Notes: generated by a model from the letters alone, not told the origin. A stretch of 18,030 nt of DNA from Syntrophales bacterium (GCA_030655735.1 JAUSPK010000092.1:1-18030), one strand, 5' to 3'; shown: positions 7,238 to 14,406, counted from the first letter of the stretch. Numbers and translations: made by a program.

Positions 7238-7507
7238 ATGACGAAAGCCGAATTGGTAGCAGCAATCGCGGGGGATGCTGGGATAACGAAGGCTCAAGGA
7301 GCCAGAGCTCTGGATTCGTATATTGCCAATGTAACCAAAGCACTCAAGAAGAGCGGAAAACTTGGCCTCGTAGGTTTCGGGACGTTTTCGGTAGTGAAGA
7401 GGAAGGCACGGACGGGTCGTAACCCTCAGACGGGAGCAAAGATCGAGATTAAGGCGAAGAATGTTGTTAAGTTCAAGGCGGGCAAGACACTTGCTGGAAA
7501 GATCTGA
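7238..7507 (+). CDS. hup: DNA-binding protein HU (DNABII family)
   Basis: This 89-residue histone-like protein bends and compacts DNA as a dimer. It begins MTKAELVAAIAGDAG and contains the family core GKLGLVGFGTFSV (40-52) and the beta-arm tip GRNPQTG (60-66) with the intercalating Pro63. Length matches HU (about 90). The start is set by a strong Shine-Dalgarno GAGGAGGGG just before ATG 7238; the longer open frame from 7022 adds 72 residues that match nothing. It is a single gene followed by a strong terminator and preceded by a long intergenic region. A second DNABII gene of IHF-beta type lies about 4.2 kb downstream. Confidence 0.95.
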   Translation: MTKAELVAAIAGDAGITKAQGARALDSYIANVTKALKKSGKLGLVGFGTFSVVKRKARTGRNPQTGAKIEIKAKNVVKFKAGKTLAGKI

Positions 7508-7524
7508 TCATTGAAGATCACGTC

Positions 7525-7558
7525 GGCCCCTGGTTTTAGAGCCAGGGGCCATTTTTTT
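7525..7558 (+). terminator. Rho-independent terminator after HU
   Basis: A perfect 9-bp GC-rich stem GGCCCCTGG (7525-7533) / CCAGGGGCC (7542-7550) encloses an 8-nt loop and is followed by A and seven T (7552-7558). It lies 17 bp after the HU stop codon. Confidence 0.92.
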
Positions 7559-7618
7559 GCCCGCTCGTTCCTTTTGTCTCCAGTCTTCGGCCTTCTCAGG
7601 AATATGTAGAAGGTGCTT

Positions 7619-8410
7619 ATGGATATCGGTGATTTATTGCGGCGGCTTCCGGTCCTGCCTGTGTTGAGAGATGCGGGCATCTGCGCGGAAGAGATGGGCT
7701 TTGGCGCATATGCCGTGGGCGGACTCGTACGTGACCTTTTTCTGCAGCGTAAAACCCTTGATGTCGATGTGGTTATAGAGGGAGATGGCATCGCTTTCGC
7801 ATCGAGATTTTCGGCCGATCACGGCGCGCACCTTACCATATACAAAAGGTTCAAGACGGCAAACCTCGTGTTTCCGGACGGTTTCAAGGTTGATGTGGCG
7901 ACGGCACGGACAGAAGTTTATGACCGGCCTGCCGCGCTTCCCCTGGTGAGCCCCGGTTCCATACAGGACGATCTGTTCCGAAGGGACTTTTCGGTTAACA
8001 CACTTGCGGCCTGTCTGAACCCCGGGTGTTTTGGGGATCTGCTTGATCCCTTTCGGGCGATGGACGATATAGAGGACAAATTGATACGGGTCCTGCATGG
8101 GAAGAGTTTCATCGATGACCCCACGCGGATATTTCGGGCCGCCCGATTTGAGAAGCGCTTTGATTTCAGGATAGAAGACAGTACGGGGGCCCTTATCAGG
8201 GACGCCGTTTCTGATGGTCTTATTGAAAGGCTGTCGGGCTACCGGATCGCTTCGGAACTGAGACTTATATTGGAAGAGGAAGATCCTCTCCCCATCGTAG
8301 GGCGTCTCGAAGAGTTCGGTGTCCTTTCCCCTGTGAGCAGAAGAGGGAAAAAGCACAAGGAGATAAAGAGACTGCTAGGCAGGTTAGATGAAGTAAAATT
8401 GGCTGTTTGA
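7619..8410 (+). CDS. Short tRNA nucleotidyltransferase / poly(A) polymerase-family protein, C-terminally truncated
   Basis: The class II nucleotidyltransferase head is complete. From ATG 7619 it has GGLVRD (34-39) and the catalytic DVD (48-50). The RRDFSVNTLA stretch and the nucleotide-selecting motif DDPTR (166-170) follow, then RIFRAARF. Such enzymes add CCA, CC or A to tRNA 3' ends, or poly(A). Typical members have about 370 or more residues; this one stops at 263 inside the region that normally leads into the body/tail helices that hold tRNA. Reading past the TGA shows no convincing continuation in that frame. ATG 7619 follows AGAAGG at 5 nt; GTG 7613 is the alternative. It may be a decayed copy, a short functional variant, or one of a split CC-/A-adding pair. 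The promoter of trpS overlaps its stop codon. Confidence 0.82.
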   Translation: MDIGDLLRRLPVLPVLRDAGICAEEMGFGAYAVGGLVRDLFLQRKTLDVDVVIEGDGIAFASRFSADHGAHLTIYKRFKTANLVFPDGFKVDVATARTEVYDRPAALPLVSPGSIQDDLFRRDFSVNTLAACLNPGCFGDLLDPFRAMDDIEDKLIRVLHGKSFIDDPTRIFRAARFEKRFDFRIEDSTGALIRDAVSDGLIERLSGYRIASELRLILEEEDPLPIVGRLEEFGVLSPVSRRGKKHKEIKRLLGRLDEVKLAV

Positions 8411-8436
8411 CATGGGCCAGTCTTTTTTGTTATACG
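8407..8436 (+). promoter_or_regulatory. Candidate sigma70-type promoter for the trpS-scpA-scpB-rluB operon
   Basis: A perfect TTGACA (8407-8412), whose first four bases overlap the stop region of the nucleotidyltransferase gene, is followed after 18 bp by TATACG (8431-8436), 4/6 to consensus. The predicted start near 8443 leaves a leader of about 209 nt before trpS. Confidence 0.55.
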
Positions 8437-8452
8437 ATCGCTCTTAAATAGC

Positions 8453-8568
8453 AACCGTTCGCGGTTTATCCCGGCTCGTCGGGATTCACGGCCGAAAAAA
8501 CAGGAAGTTGAAATCAATGTCCAAAATGCTTCAATCGTTAGGCCTCGCTTATCGAGCAAAGCCGATTG
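8453..8568 (+). ncRNA. Candidate structured RNA leader upstream of trpS
   Basis: Several helices follow the promoter. AACCG-TTCG-CGGTT (8453-8466) is capped by a UUCG tetraloop. Directly next comes ATCCCG (8468-8473) / CGGGAT (8480-8485). Farther on is a nested set CAATC (8532-8536) / GATTG (8564-8568), GGC (8541-8543) / GCC (8561-8563) and CTCG (8544-8547) / CGAG (8553-8556). I do not recognise a known class: there is no T-box consensus and no long T run. It could be a leader, a small RNA or chance. Covariation would decide. Confidence 0.35.
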
Positions 8569-8587
8569 TTGCGTAATGTATTGAAAA

Positions 8588-8622
8588 AACTGTGAACTGT
8601 AAACCGAAAACGGTGAACGATT
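8588..8622 (+). repeat. Degenerate tandem heptamer repeat (five units of AAC plus four bases)
   Basis: The sequence reads AACTGTG, AACTGTA, AACCGAA, AACGGTG, AACGATT in exact 7-bp register. It ends 29 bp before the trpS start codon and is similar in style to short heptad repeats found between genes in several bacteria. Confidence 0.55.
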
Positions 8623-8651
8623 ACCTTAAATGTATTTTCTGAGGAGATGTT

Positions 8652-9641
8652 GTGGAAAAAAAACGAATCTTGAGCGGTATGCGCCCAACCGGTAGATTAC
8701 ATCTGGGCAATCTTCACGGGGCACTTGCGAACTGGGTCGATATTCAGAATACGAACACCTATGATTGCTTTTACTTTGTCGCCGACTGGCACGCCCTGAC
8801 GAGCGACTATAAAGACACCGACCTCATCAAGGCGTACTCTCTGGATATGGTTGTCGACTGGTTGAGCGTGGGTCTGGATCCGGCCAGGAGCACCCTGTTC
8901 GTCCAGTCGGAGGTACCGGAACACGCCGAGCTCTTTCTTATCCTCTCCATGATAACCCCGCTCTCCTGGCTGGAGCGGAATCCGACGTACAAGGAGATGC
9001 AGGAGGAACTCTCCAACAAGGATATCGGGACCTTCGGCTTTCTCGGGTATCCCGTTCTCCAGGCCGCGGATATCATCATGTACAAGGCCTATGGGGTGCC
9101 CGTCGGTGTGGATCAGCTTCCCCATGTCGAACTCACGCGGGAGATCGCCAGGAGGTTCAATTTTCTCTACAAGGAGATATTCCCCATCCCCGAACCCCTG
9201 TTGGCACAGGTGCCCAAACTCCTCGGACTTGACGGACGGAAGATGAGCAAATCATACGAAAATACCATCTACCTGCGAGACCGGGGGGATGAATTAAGGC
9301 AGAAGATCGCCTCCATGTTTACCGATCCCCAGCGGATGAAAAGGAAGAACCCGGGAAGGCCTGACGTGTGCAACGCCTTCCCGTTTCACACGATATACTC
9401 CCCCTCTTCAGAGGTCGACGAGATAGCGGATGCCTGCAGGACGGCGGGTATCGGCTGTGTGGAGTGCAAGAAACGCCTCGCGCAGCGGATAGTGGAAGGC
9501 ATGGCGCCCATACACGAACGGCAGGATCATTATCTTAACCATCTGGGTGATGTGAAGGAGATCATGGCCGATGGCGTTCGGAGGGCCTCGAAGATAGCGC
9601 GTCTGACCATGGAACAGGTACGGGAAGCCGTAAAGATATGA
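8652..9641 (+). CDS. trpS: Tryptophanyl-tRNA synthetase with probable [4Fe-4S] cysteine motif
   Basis: The 329-residue class I synthetase charges tRNA-Trp. It has the HIGH-type signature HLGN (17-20) within GRLHLGNLHGAL and the KMSKS loop (197-201); length fits bacterial TrpRS. The C-terminal part has cysteines 240, 262, 269 and 272, spaced C-x21-C-x6-C-x2-C. This is nearly the C-x22-C-x6-C-x2-C pattern known to bind a [4Fe-4S] cluster near the anticodon-recognition region in Thermotoga maritima TrpRS. Cluster binding here is inference from spacing. The start is GTG 8652, preceded by GAGGAG at 5 nt. It is the first gene of an operon and overlaps scpA by 4 bp (ATGA). Confidence 0.96.
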   Translation: MEKKRILSGMRPTGRLHLGNLHGALANWVDIQNTNTYDCFYFVADWHALTSDYKDTDLIKAYSLDMVVDWLSVGLDPARSTLFVQSEVPEHAELFLILSMITPLSWLERNPTYKEMQEELSNKDIGTFGFLGYPVLQAADIIMYKAYGVPVGVDQLPHVELTREIARRFNFLYKEIFPIPEPLLAQVPKLLGLDGRKMSKSYENTIYLRDRGDELRQKIASMFTDPQRMKRKNPGRPDVCNAFPFHTIYSPSSEVDEIADACRTAGIGCVECKKRLAQRIVEGMAPIHERQDHYLNHLGDVKEIMADGVRRASKIARLTMEQVREAVKI

Positions 9642-10357
9642 CGGACAGGGCGTATGAGATCAAGCTGGATATATTCGAAGGTCCTCTGGACCTCTTGCTC
9701 TACCTGATCAGGAAGAACGAAGTCGATATATACGACATCCCCATTGCCCTCATAACCAAACAATATATGGAATATATCAACGTGATGAAGGCCCTCAACC
9801 TTGATCTCGCCGGGGAGTATCTGGTGCTTGCCGCCACGTTGACACATATCAAATCGAGGATGCTTCTTCCCCCCACCGAGGACGAGGAAGAGGAGGAAGA
9901 GGCAGATCCCCGTGAGGAACTGGTTCGCCAGCTCCTGGAGTACAAGACCTTCAAGGAGGCGGCGCTTGGTCTCGACAGGATGGACATTCTCGGGCGGGAT
10001 GTATTCAGCAGAGATCATACCTTCGAGGAGATTGAGGGGAACGGACAGCCCCTCAGGGAGATCGGGATCTTTGAGCTTGTCGAGGCCTTCCGTAGGGTAA
10101 GTTTTCAAACCGGCCAGCATGATATCATGGAGATAGACGTCGAAAAGATATCACTTTCCGACCGAATCAATGATATAGTGGACGAGCTGGAAAAGAGGGG
10201 AGAGCTTACCTTTACCGATCTGTTGGGGGAGACGGACAGTCGCAGGAGGCTCATATATACCTTTCTGGCCATTCTGGAGCTGATGAAACTGAGAATAATA
10301 AAAGCATATCAGGCGGTTCCGTATGGGGCCATCAGGATACGCCTTGCGGGGGAGTAG
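9638..10357 (+). CDS. scpA: Segregation and condensation protein A
   Basis: This 239-residue kleisin joins SMC heads and, with ScpB, forms the condensin complex that organises the chromosome. The N-terminal signature FEGPLDLLLYLIRKNEVDIY followed by DIPIALITKQYMEYI is typical. A glutamate-rich linker (about residues 80-90) sits after the N-terminal helices, and the C-terminal winged-helix region ends in the usual LAILELMKLRIIKAYQ. Length fits ScpA. The ATG overlaps the trpS stop (ATGA) and the stop directly abuts the scpB ATG, so the three genes are translationally coupled. No smc gene is in the window. Confidence 0.95.
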   Translation: MTDRAYEIKLDIFEGPLDLLLYLIRKNEVDIYDIPIALITKQYMEYINVMKALNLDLAGEYLVLAATLTHIKSRMLLPPTEDEEEEEEADPREELVRQLLEYKTFKEAALGLDRMDILGRDVFSRDHTFEEIEGNGQPLREIGIFELVEAFRRVSFQTGQHDIMEIDVEKISLSDRINDIVDELEKRGELTFTDLLGETDSRRRLIYTFLAILELMKLRIIKAYQAVPYGAIRIRLAGE

Positions 10358-10879
10358 ATGGATAAGCTGAAGGCCATAATCGAGGCCCTTGTCTTTGTCT
10401 CTGATACGCCGGTGACGGTGGCCGTACTGGAGGGAATCCTGGAGGATGTGTCAAAAAAGGAGATCTCCTCTGCACTTGATGATCTCATGCGAGAGTACGA
10501 AGAGCGGGGTGGTGGCATATTCTTGAAGGAGGTCGCCGGAGGTTACCAGTTCAGGACCGGCGAGACCCTGACATCGTGGGTGCTGAAGCTGAAGGGACAG
10601 AAGCCGATGGACCTGAGCCCGGCCGCCATGGAGACGCTTGCGGTAATCGCCTATCGACAGCCCGTTATGAAGTCCGAGATAGAGCGGGTGAGGGGTGTGG
10701 ATGTAAGCGGTATCATGAGGGGGCTGCTGGAGAAGAATCTGGTACGGATAATGGGGAGAAAGAATGTCCCGGGCAGGCCCATTATCTATGGAACGACCAG
10801 GAAATTTCTTGAGACATTTGGTCTCAAGGCCCTTTCGGATCTCCCCACACTGAGAGAGTTCAAAGAGCTGGAAGGGTGA
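10358..10879 (+). CDS. scpB: Segregation and condensation protein B
   Basis: The 173-residue ScpB is the dimeric winged-helix partner of ScpA in the SMC complex. Recognisable parts are KAIIEALVFVSDTPV near the N-terminus, MDLSPAAMETLAVIAYRQPV in the middle, and GRPIIYGTTRKFLETFGL toward the C-terminus. It lacks the long disordered tail found in some homologues and stops soon after LPTLREF. The start ATG follows the scpA stop without a gap, with GGGGGAG ahead of it inside scpA. The stop overlaps or nearly touches the rluB start. Confidence 0.95.
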   Translation: MDKLKAIIEALVFVSDTPVTVAVLEGILEDVSKKEISSALDDLMREYEERGGGIFLKEVAGGYQFRTGETLTSWVLKLKGQKPMDLSPAAMETLAVIAYRQPVMKSEIERVRGVDVSGIMRGLLEKNLVRIMGRKNVPGRPIIYGTTRKFLETFGLKALSDLPTLREFKELEG

Positions 10880-10884
10880 TTGGT

Positions 10885-11631
10885 ATGGAAGAACGCCTTC
10901 AGAAGATAATTGCAAGATGCGGCGTGGCATCCCGGCGCGGCGCGGAGCAGTTGATGCGGGACGGTCGGGTCAGCGTGAATGGCAGGACAGTAACACAGCC
11001 GGGGGTAAAGGCCGATGACACGCGCGATGAGATACGCGTTGACGGGGGGCTTATATCAAAGGCCGCGGTAAGCCCTGTATATCTGATGCTGAACAAGCCT
11101 CAGGGATATGTTGTTACCCTGAAGGACCCGCACGACAGGCCGATTGTTACCGATCTGCTCCGGGGCGTGCCGGAGAGGGTTTTCCCTGTCGGACGGCTCG
11201 ATTACGATTCGGAAGGGCTGCTTCTGATGACCAATGACGGCGACTTTTCATACCGTCTGCAGCATCCGGCATTCAAGGTCCCGAAGACCTATATGGTGAA
11301 GGTTCAGGGTAACCTTACGCGGGGTGATATGGAAACTATCCGGAAGGGTGTCACGCTGGAGGACGGCAGCTTTAAGCCTGTATGGGTGGCCCTGGAAAAG
11401 AGCAACCGAAAGAGCTGTTGGGTAGAGATGATCATACTTGAGGGGAGAAACAGGATAATACGAAGATTTTTCGATTCGATACACCGCCCCGTGGCGAGAC
11501 TGATACGGACGGCTATCGCTGATGTCGGTCTCGGTGACCTTCAGGGCGGAGAATACCGATATCTACAGAAAAAAGAGGTGGAAGCCCTGATCAACTCTTC
11601 GGGCATCCGTGACAAAAATGGACCGATCTGA
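10885..11631 (+). CDS. rluB: Pseudouridine synthase, RsuA/RluB family
   Basis: This 248-residue enzyme isomerises a uridine in RNA, most probably 23S rRNA as in RluB. An S4 RNA-binding domain (about 1-58: ERLQKIIARCGVASRRGAEQ) precedes the catalytic domain with GRLDYDSEGLL (103-113), where Asp106 is the expected nucleophile, and RNRIIRRFFDSI near the C-terminus. I prefer ATG 10885, preceded by GAAGGG at 8 nt; GTG 10876 overlapping the scpB stop is possible and adds three residues. scpA-scpB-rluB is a common bacterial order. The exact target (RluB, RsuA, RluE or RluF type) cannot be fixed from sequence alone. It is the last gene of the operon; no strong terminator follows. Confidence 0.92.
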   Translation: MEERLQKIIARCGVASRRGAEQLMRDGRVSVNGRTVTQPGVKADDTRDEIRVDGGLISKAAVSPVYLMLNKPQGYVVTLKDPHDRPIVTDLLRGVPERVFPVGRLDYDSEGLLLMTNDGDFSYRLQHPAFKVPKTYMVKVQGNLTRGDMETIRKGVTLEDGSFKPVWVALEKSNRKSCWVEMIILEGRNRIIRRFFDSIHRPVARLIRTAIADVGLGDLQGGEYRYLQKKEVEALINSSGIRDKNGPI

Positions 11632-11649
11632 AAAATAATGAAAATTATC

Positions 11650-11677
11650 TTGACTTTAATACCAAAATAAATAATAT
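11650..11677 (+). promoter_or_regulatory. Candidate sigma70-type promoter for the IHF-like gene
   Basis: TTGACT (11650-11655, 5/6) and TAATAT (11672-11677, 4/6) are separated by a 16-bp AT-rich spacer. It lies in the 116-bp gap after rluB and gives a leader of about 65 nt. Confidence 0.55.
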
Positions 11678-11747
11678 CTGGAGTCAATCCTCTGCTAGGG
11701 TGTGCGAGGGGTTTTAAGTCTATTTTGAAAAGGTGATAGGGGGTCTT

Positions 11748-12029
11748 ATGAATAAATCGGAATTGATAGATGCCTTGAGCAAGAAAGAGGACTTAACGGA
11801 GAAACAGGCCGCGGATATAGTAGGCCTGATCTTTAAGGGCTTCAGCAATCAGCTTAAGAGTGGGGGCAGGATAGAGATCAGGGGGTTTGGGAGTTTTGTC
11901 GTACGGGACTACGATTCATATACGGGGAGAAACCCCAAAACAGGGGGAACCATACATGTGGACCCCAAAAAGCTTCCCTTTTTCAAGGTAGGGAAAGAGC
12001 TTAAAGAAAGAGTTAATACAGGCAGATAG
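11748..12029 (+). CDS. ihfB: Integration host factor beta-type DNA-bending protein
   Basis: This 93-residue DNABII protein bends DNA sharply at specific sites. It has the core GRIEIRGFGSF (40-50), the arm tip GRNPKTG (60-66) with Pro63, and a C-terminal LPFFKVGKELKERVN (76-90) that resembles IHF-beta rather than HU. An IHF-alpha partner is not in the window; homodimer action is possible in this group. ATG 11748 follows AGGGGGT closely and gives the normal N-terminus MNKSELIDAL; the GTG at 11733 would add five residues. It appears monocistronic, with its own promoter upstream and a strong terminator downstream. Confidence 0.9.
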   Translation: MNKSELIDALSKKEDLTEKQAADIVGLIFKGFSNQLKSGGRIEIRGFGSFVVRDYDSYTGRNPKTGGTIHVDPKKLPFFKVGKELKERVNTGR

Positions 12030-12097
12030 ATAGCTCGATATCTTGTATCTTTCACAAACAGGTCTGGGAGACCAGATCATAGATATGTGTTTCAATC

Positions 12098-12125
12098 AAG
12101 AGGGGGGTGTAACTCCCCTCTTTTT
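12098..12125 (+). terminator. Rho-independent terminator after ihfB, probably bidirectional
   Basis: An 8-bp stem AAGAGGGG (12098-12105) / CCCCTCTT (12115-12122) with a 9-nt loop runs into TTTTT (12121-12125). The flanks AATC and GATT are also complementary, so the hairpin carries A-rich and T-rich sides and could work from both strands. Confidence 0.85.
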
Positions 12126-12228
12126 GATTTTGAAGACCGAAGATATTTTGTTTTCAGAAGGTGTCGTGCCCATATCTCTCCAGTTTTCCCCCTTTCAGCA
12201 CTAATCCTTGCCCATGCAGGAGCCCTGT

Positions 12229-13548
12229 ATGCCCACAGGAACATTTTATATTCATACCTTTGGCTGTCAGATGAATGTCCATGATTCTGATCAGATGGCA
12301 CAGCTTCTTTCAGAGTCGGGATATGTAAAGACCGGCGAGGCCGAGGGGGCGGACATTATTATCATAAACACCTGCAGCGTGAGAGAGAAGGCGGCCCAGA
12401 AGGTATACAGTCAGCTGGGGAGGTTTAAAGAGTTAAAGCAAAAAAATCCAGGCCTTATCATTGGAGTGGCCGGGTGCCTTGCCCAGGAACAGGGCACCAG
12501 ATTTTTCAGAAAGGCCCCCTATCTCGATCTTGTCATCGGCACGCATAATATCCATCGACTTGTGAAAATAATAGAGGAGATTAAAGACAGAAGATCTCAG
12601 ATCGCGGACACCTCTTTTCACCCGTTGGTACGGTCCCTGGGCATTCGAGCCCTTCCTTCTCCCGGATCCGTGAGCGCCTTTGTCACGATCATGCAGGGAT
12701 GTAACAATTTCTGTTCTTACTGTATCGTGCCGTACGTGAGGGGGAGAGAAGAAAGCAGGCAGAGCGTGGACATCATTGATGAAATCAGGTTTATTGCCGA
12801 AAACGGCATCAGAGAGGTGACACTCCTGGGTCAAAATGTCAATTCATACGGCGCGACACTCACCGGAGATATCGATTTCCCAGCGCTTTTGGGGTTGATT
12901 AACGAAATAGACAAAGTAGACCGTATCCGTTTCACCACGTCTCACCCGAAAGACCTTTTGGGAGATCTTGCCGCCTGTTTTGCCGATCTTGATAAGGTGT
13001 GTGAACACATTCATCTGCCTGTGCAGTCCGGCTCCGATTATGTGTTGAAGAAAATGAAAAGGGGGTATACTGTCGGAGAGTATCTGAAAAAGGTCGATAT
13101 GTTGAGAGAGGTGTCTCCGGATATAAGCATAACCTCGGATATGATTGTCGGATTTCCGGGTGAAAAGGAGAGCGACTTCCAGAAAACTTTAGACCTTATG
13201 GAAAAAGTGAGGTTTGACAATACCTTTTCTTTTAGATATTGTGACCGGCACGGCACCGCTTCGGAAGGGTACGAGGGTAAGGTCGAAGAGACGGTCAAGC
13301 AGGAGAGGTTGTCCAGGCTTCAGTCACTCCAGGAGAGGCACAGCCTGGAGAGGAACAGGTATCTGGAGGGAAGGGTGGAAGAGGTCCTTGTGGAGGGTGC
13401 CAGCAAAGGCAATAGCGCCGATATCATGGGCAGGACGAGGGGCAATAAGATTGTCAACTTTGCAGGTGGCACGGATCTGATCGGAAAGACCGTACGGGTC
13501 AAGATTGTACGGGCGCACATGCATTCCCTGAGAGGAGAGCTGCTGTAA
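12229..13548 (+). CDS. miaB: tRNA-2-methylthio-N6-isopentenyladenosine synthase MiaB
   Basis: This 439-residue radical-SAM methylthiotransferase adds the 2-methylthio group to i6A37 of tRNAs. The N-terminal UPF0004 domain holds the auxiliary-cluster cysteines 13, 49 and 83 (FGCQMN, NTCSVR, AGCLAQ). The radical-SAM motif C158-x3-C162-x2-C165 is in GCNNFCSYC. A TRAM domain ends the protein (from about YLEGRVEEVLVEG). FGCQMNVHDSD is characteristic of MiaB rather than RimO. I chose ATG 12229, preceded by AGGAG at 6 nt; an in-frame ATG at 12214 and a TTG at 12208 upstream are less likely. The partner MiaA is not in the window. The DUF151 gene follows after 11 bp. Confidence 0.96.
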   Translation: MPTGTFYIHTFGCQMNVHDSDQMAQLLSESGYVKTGEAEGADIIIINTCSVREKAAQKVYSQLGRFKELKQKNPGLIIGVAGCLAQEQGTRFFRKAPYLDLVIGTHNIHRLVKIIEEIKDRRSQIADTSFHPLVRSLGIRALPSPGSVSAFVTIMQGCNNFCSYCIVPYVRGREESRQSVDIIDEIRFIAENGIREVTLLGQNVNSYGATLTGDIDFPALLGLINEIDKVDRIRFTTSHPKDLLGDLAACFADLDKVCEHIHLPVQSGSDYVLKKMKRGYTVGEYLKKVDMLREVSPDISITSDMIVGFPGEKESDFQKTLDLMEKVRFDNTFSFRYCDRHGTASEGYEGKVEETVKQERLSRLQSLQERHSLERNRYLEGRVEEVLVEGASKGNSADIMGRTRGNKIVNFAGGTDLIGKTVRVKIVRAHMHSLRGELL

Positions 13549-13559
13549 GGGAGGAAAAG

Positions 13560-14060
13560 ATGCTGGTAGAAGTAAAGGTGTTCGGACTGGCCATGGATCC
13601 TGTGACCAGTACTCCCATAGTGATACTCAAAGATCTGGAAGAAAAGAGGGCAATCCCCATATGGATAGGCCTGTTCGAGGCAAGTGCCATAGCTACACAG
13701 ATGGAAGGGGTCAATCTTGCGAGACCGATGACGCATGATCTCATGAACGAGATATTAAGTATCCTCGGTGTGAAGGTTTTAAAGATCGTTATCAATGACC
13801 TCAAAAACAATACCTTCTTTGCTTCCATACATATCCTGAAGGGCGAGGTTCCCATTACGATCGATTCCCGTCCGAGCGATGCGATTGCCCTTGCGCTGAG
13901 GGCCGAGGCACCCATTTTCATAGATGAAAAGATCATTGAAAGATCAACGAGTATCGATTTTGGCAAACAAACGAAGGATCTGAATAAATATACAAAGGAG
14001 CAGCTCAAGGAATTCCTGGAAAACCTCTCTTCCGAGGATTTTGGAAAGTATAAGATGTGA
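13560..14060 (+). CDS. Bifunctional nuclease family protein (DUF151)
   Basis: The 166-residue protein belongs to the DUF151 (bifunctional nuclease) family: MLVEVKVFGLAMDP at the start, AIPIWIGLFEASAIA (36-50), and the signature IDSRPSDAIALALRAEAPIF (101-120). Family members from plants have been described with DNase and RNase activity, but the role in bacteria is not established. A polar helix (KYTKEQLKEFLENL) closes the protein. GGGAGG lies 5 nt before ATG 13560. The gene is 11 bp after miaB, so the two are almost surely co-transcribed, a pairing that I recall from other Deltaproteobacteria and that hints at an RNA-related role. Confidence 0.9.
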   Translation: MLVEVKVFGLAMDPVTSTPIVILKDLEEKRAIPIWIGLFEASAIATQMEGVNLARPMTHDLMNEILSILGVKVLKIVINDLKNNTFFASIHILKGEVPITIDSRPSDAIALALRAEAPIFIDEKIIERSTSIDFGKQTKDLNKYTKEQLKEFLENLSSEDFGKYKM

Positions 14061-14114
14061 AAGGGCTGTTGCAGTGGGATCATAGGACTGAGAATAGCCC
14101 CTTGAGTGGCGTGG

Positions 14115-14146
14115 ACCGGGTTTCAGCCTGCAGGCCGGTTGTTTTT
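14115..14146 (+). terminator. Weak terminator-like hairpin after the DUF151 gene
   Basis: ACCGG (14115-14119) pairs with CCGGT (14135-14139) around a 15-nt loop that holds the palindrome GCCTGCAGGC. TTGTTTTT follows (14139-14146). The stem is short, so it may reduce rather than end transcription into the next genes. Confidence 0.3.
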
Positions 14147-14165
14147 CGGGGTCTGAGGGGTTGCT

Positions 14166-14393
14166 ATGAAAGAGGAAACGAGACGGCTGTACCTCAAGGC
14201 CGGTGATCAGGTATTCCATTCCAGATTTCCCGAGTGGGGGGCCGGTGTTGTCATGGAGGAGAGAAATTCCGGGGTGCCGGGCGGAATGTCCTATGTGAGG
14301 GTAGCCTTCAGTGACGGACGTACACGGGTCTTTGATAACAACTTTGCAAATTCCTGTTGCTGTTACTATGCCGGTATAAGAAGATATTCCTGA
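14166..14393 (+). CDS. Small DUF3553-like protein
   Basis: This 75-residue protein has the pattern AGDQVFHSRFPEWGAGVV followed by VRVAFSDGRTRVFDNNF, matching the small beta-barrel type DUF3553 domain, whose function is unknown. A distinctive C-terminus NSCCCYYAGIRRYS holds three adjacent cysteines. AGGGG lies 5 nt before ATG 14166, which supports translation. It lies 105 bp after the DUF151 gene and 13 bp before the recombinase gene, on the same strand. The WGxGxV motif recalls CarD/Tudor-like folds that touch nucleic acids or RNA polymerase, but that is only a structural guess. Confidence 0.8.
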   Translation: MKEETRRLYLKAGDQVFHSRFPEWGAGVVMEERNSGVPGGMSYVRVAFSDGRTRVFDNNFANSCCCYYAGIRRYS

Positions 14394-14406
14394 AAGCGGG
14401 CCTGAT

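Noticed and set aside
8411..8651. Remains of the missing C-terminal half of the nucleotidyltransferase after its stop
   Set aside because: Reading through the TGA gives a Ser/Arg-rich sequence unlike the helical body domain and ends soon; promoter and hairpins explain the stretch better.
8443..8651. T-box riboswitch in front of trpS
   Set aside because: No T-box core sequence, specifier-loop arrangement or terminator with T run is visible; the hairpins do not follow T-box order.
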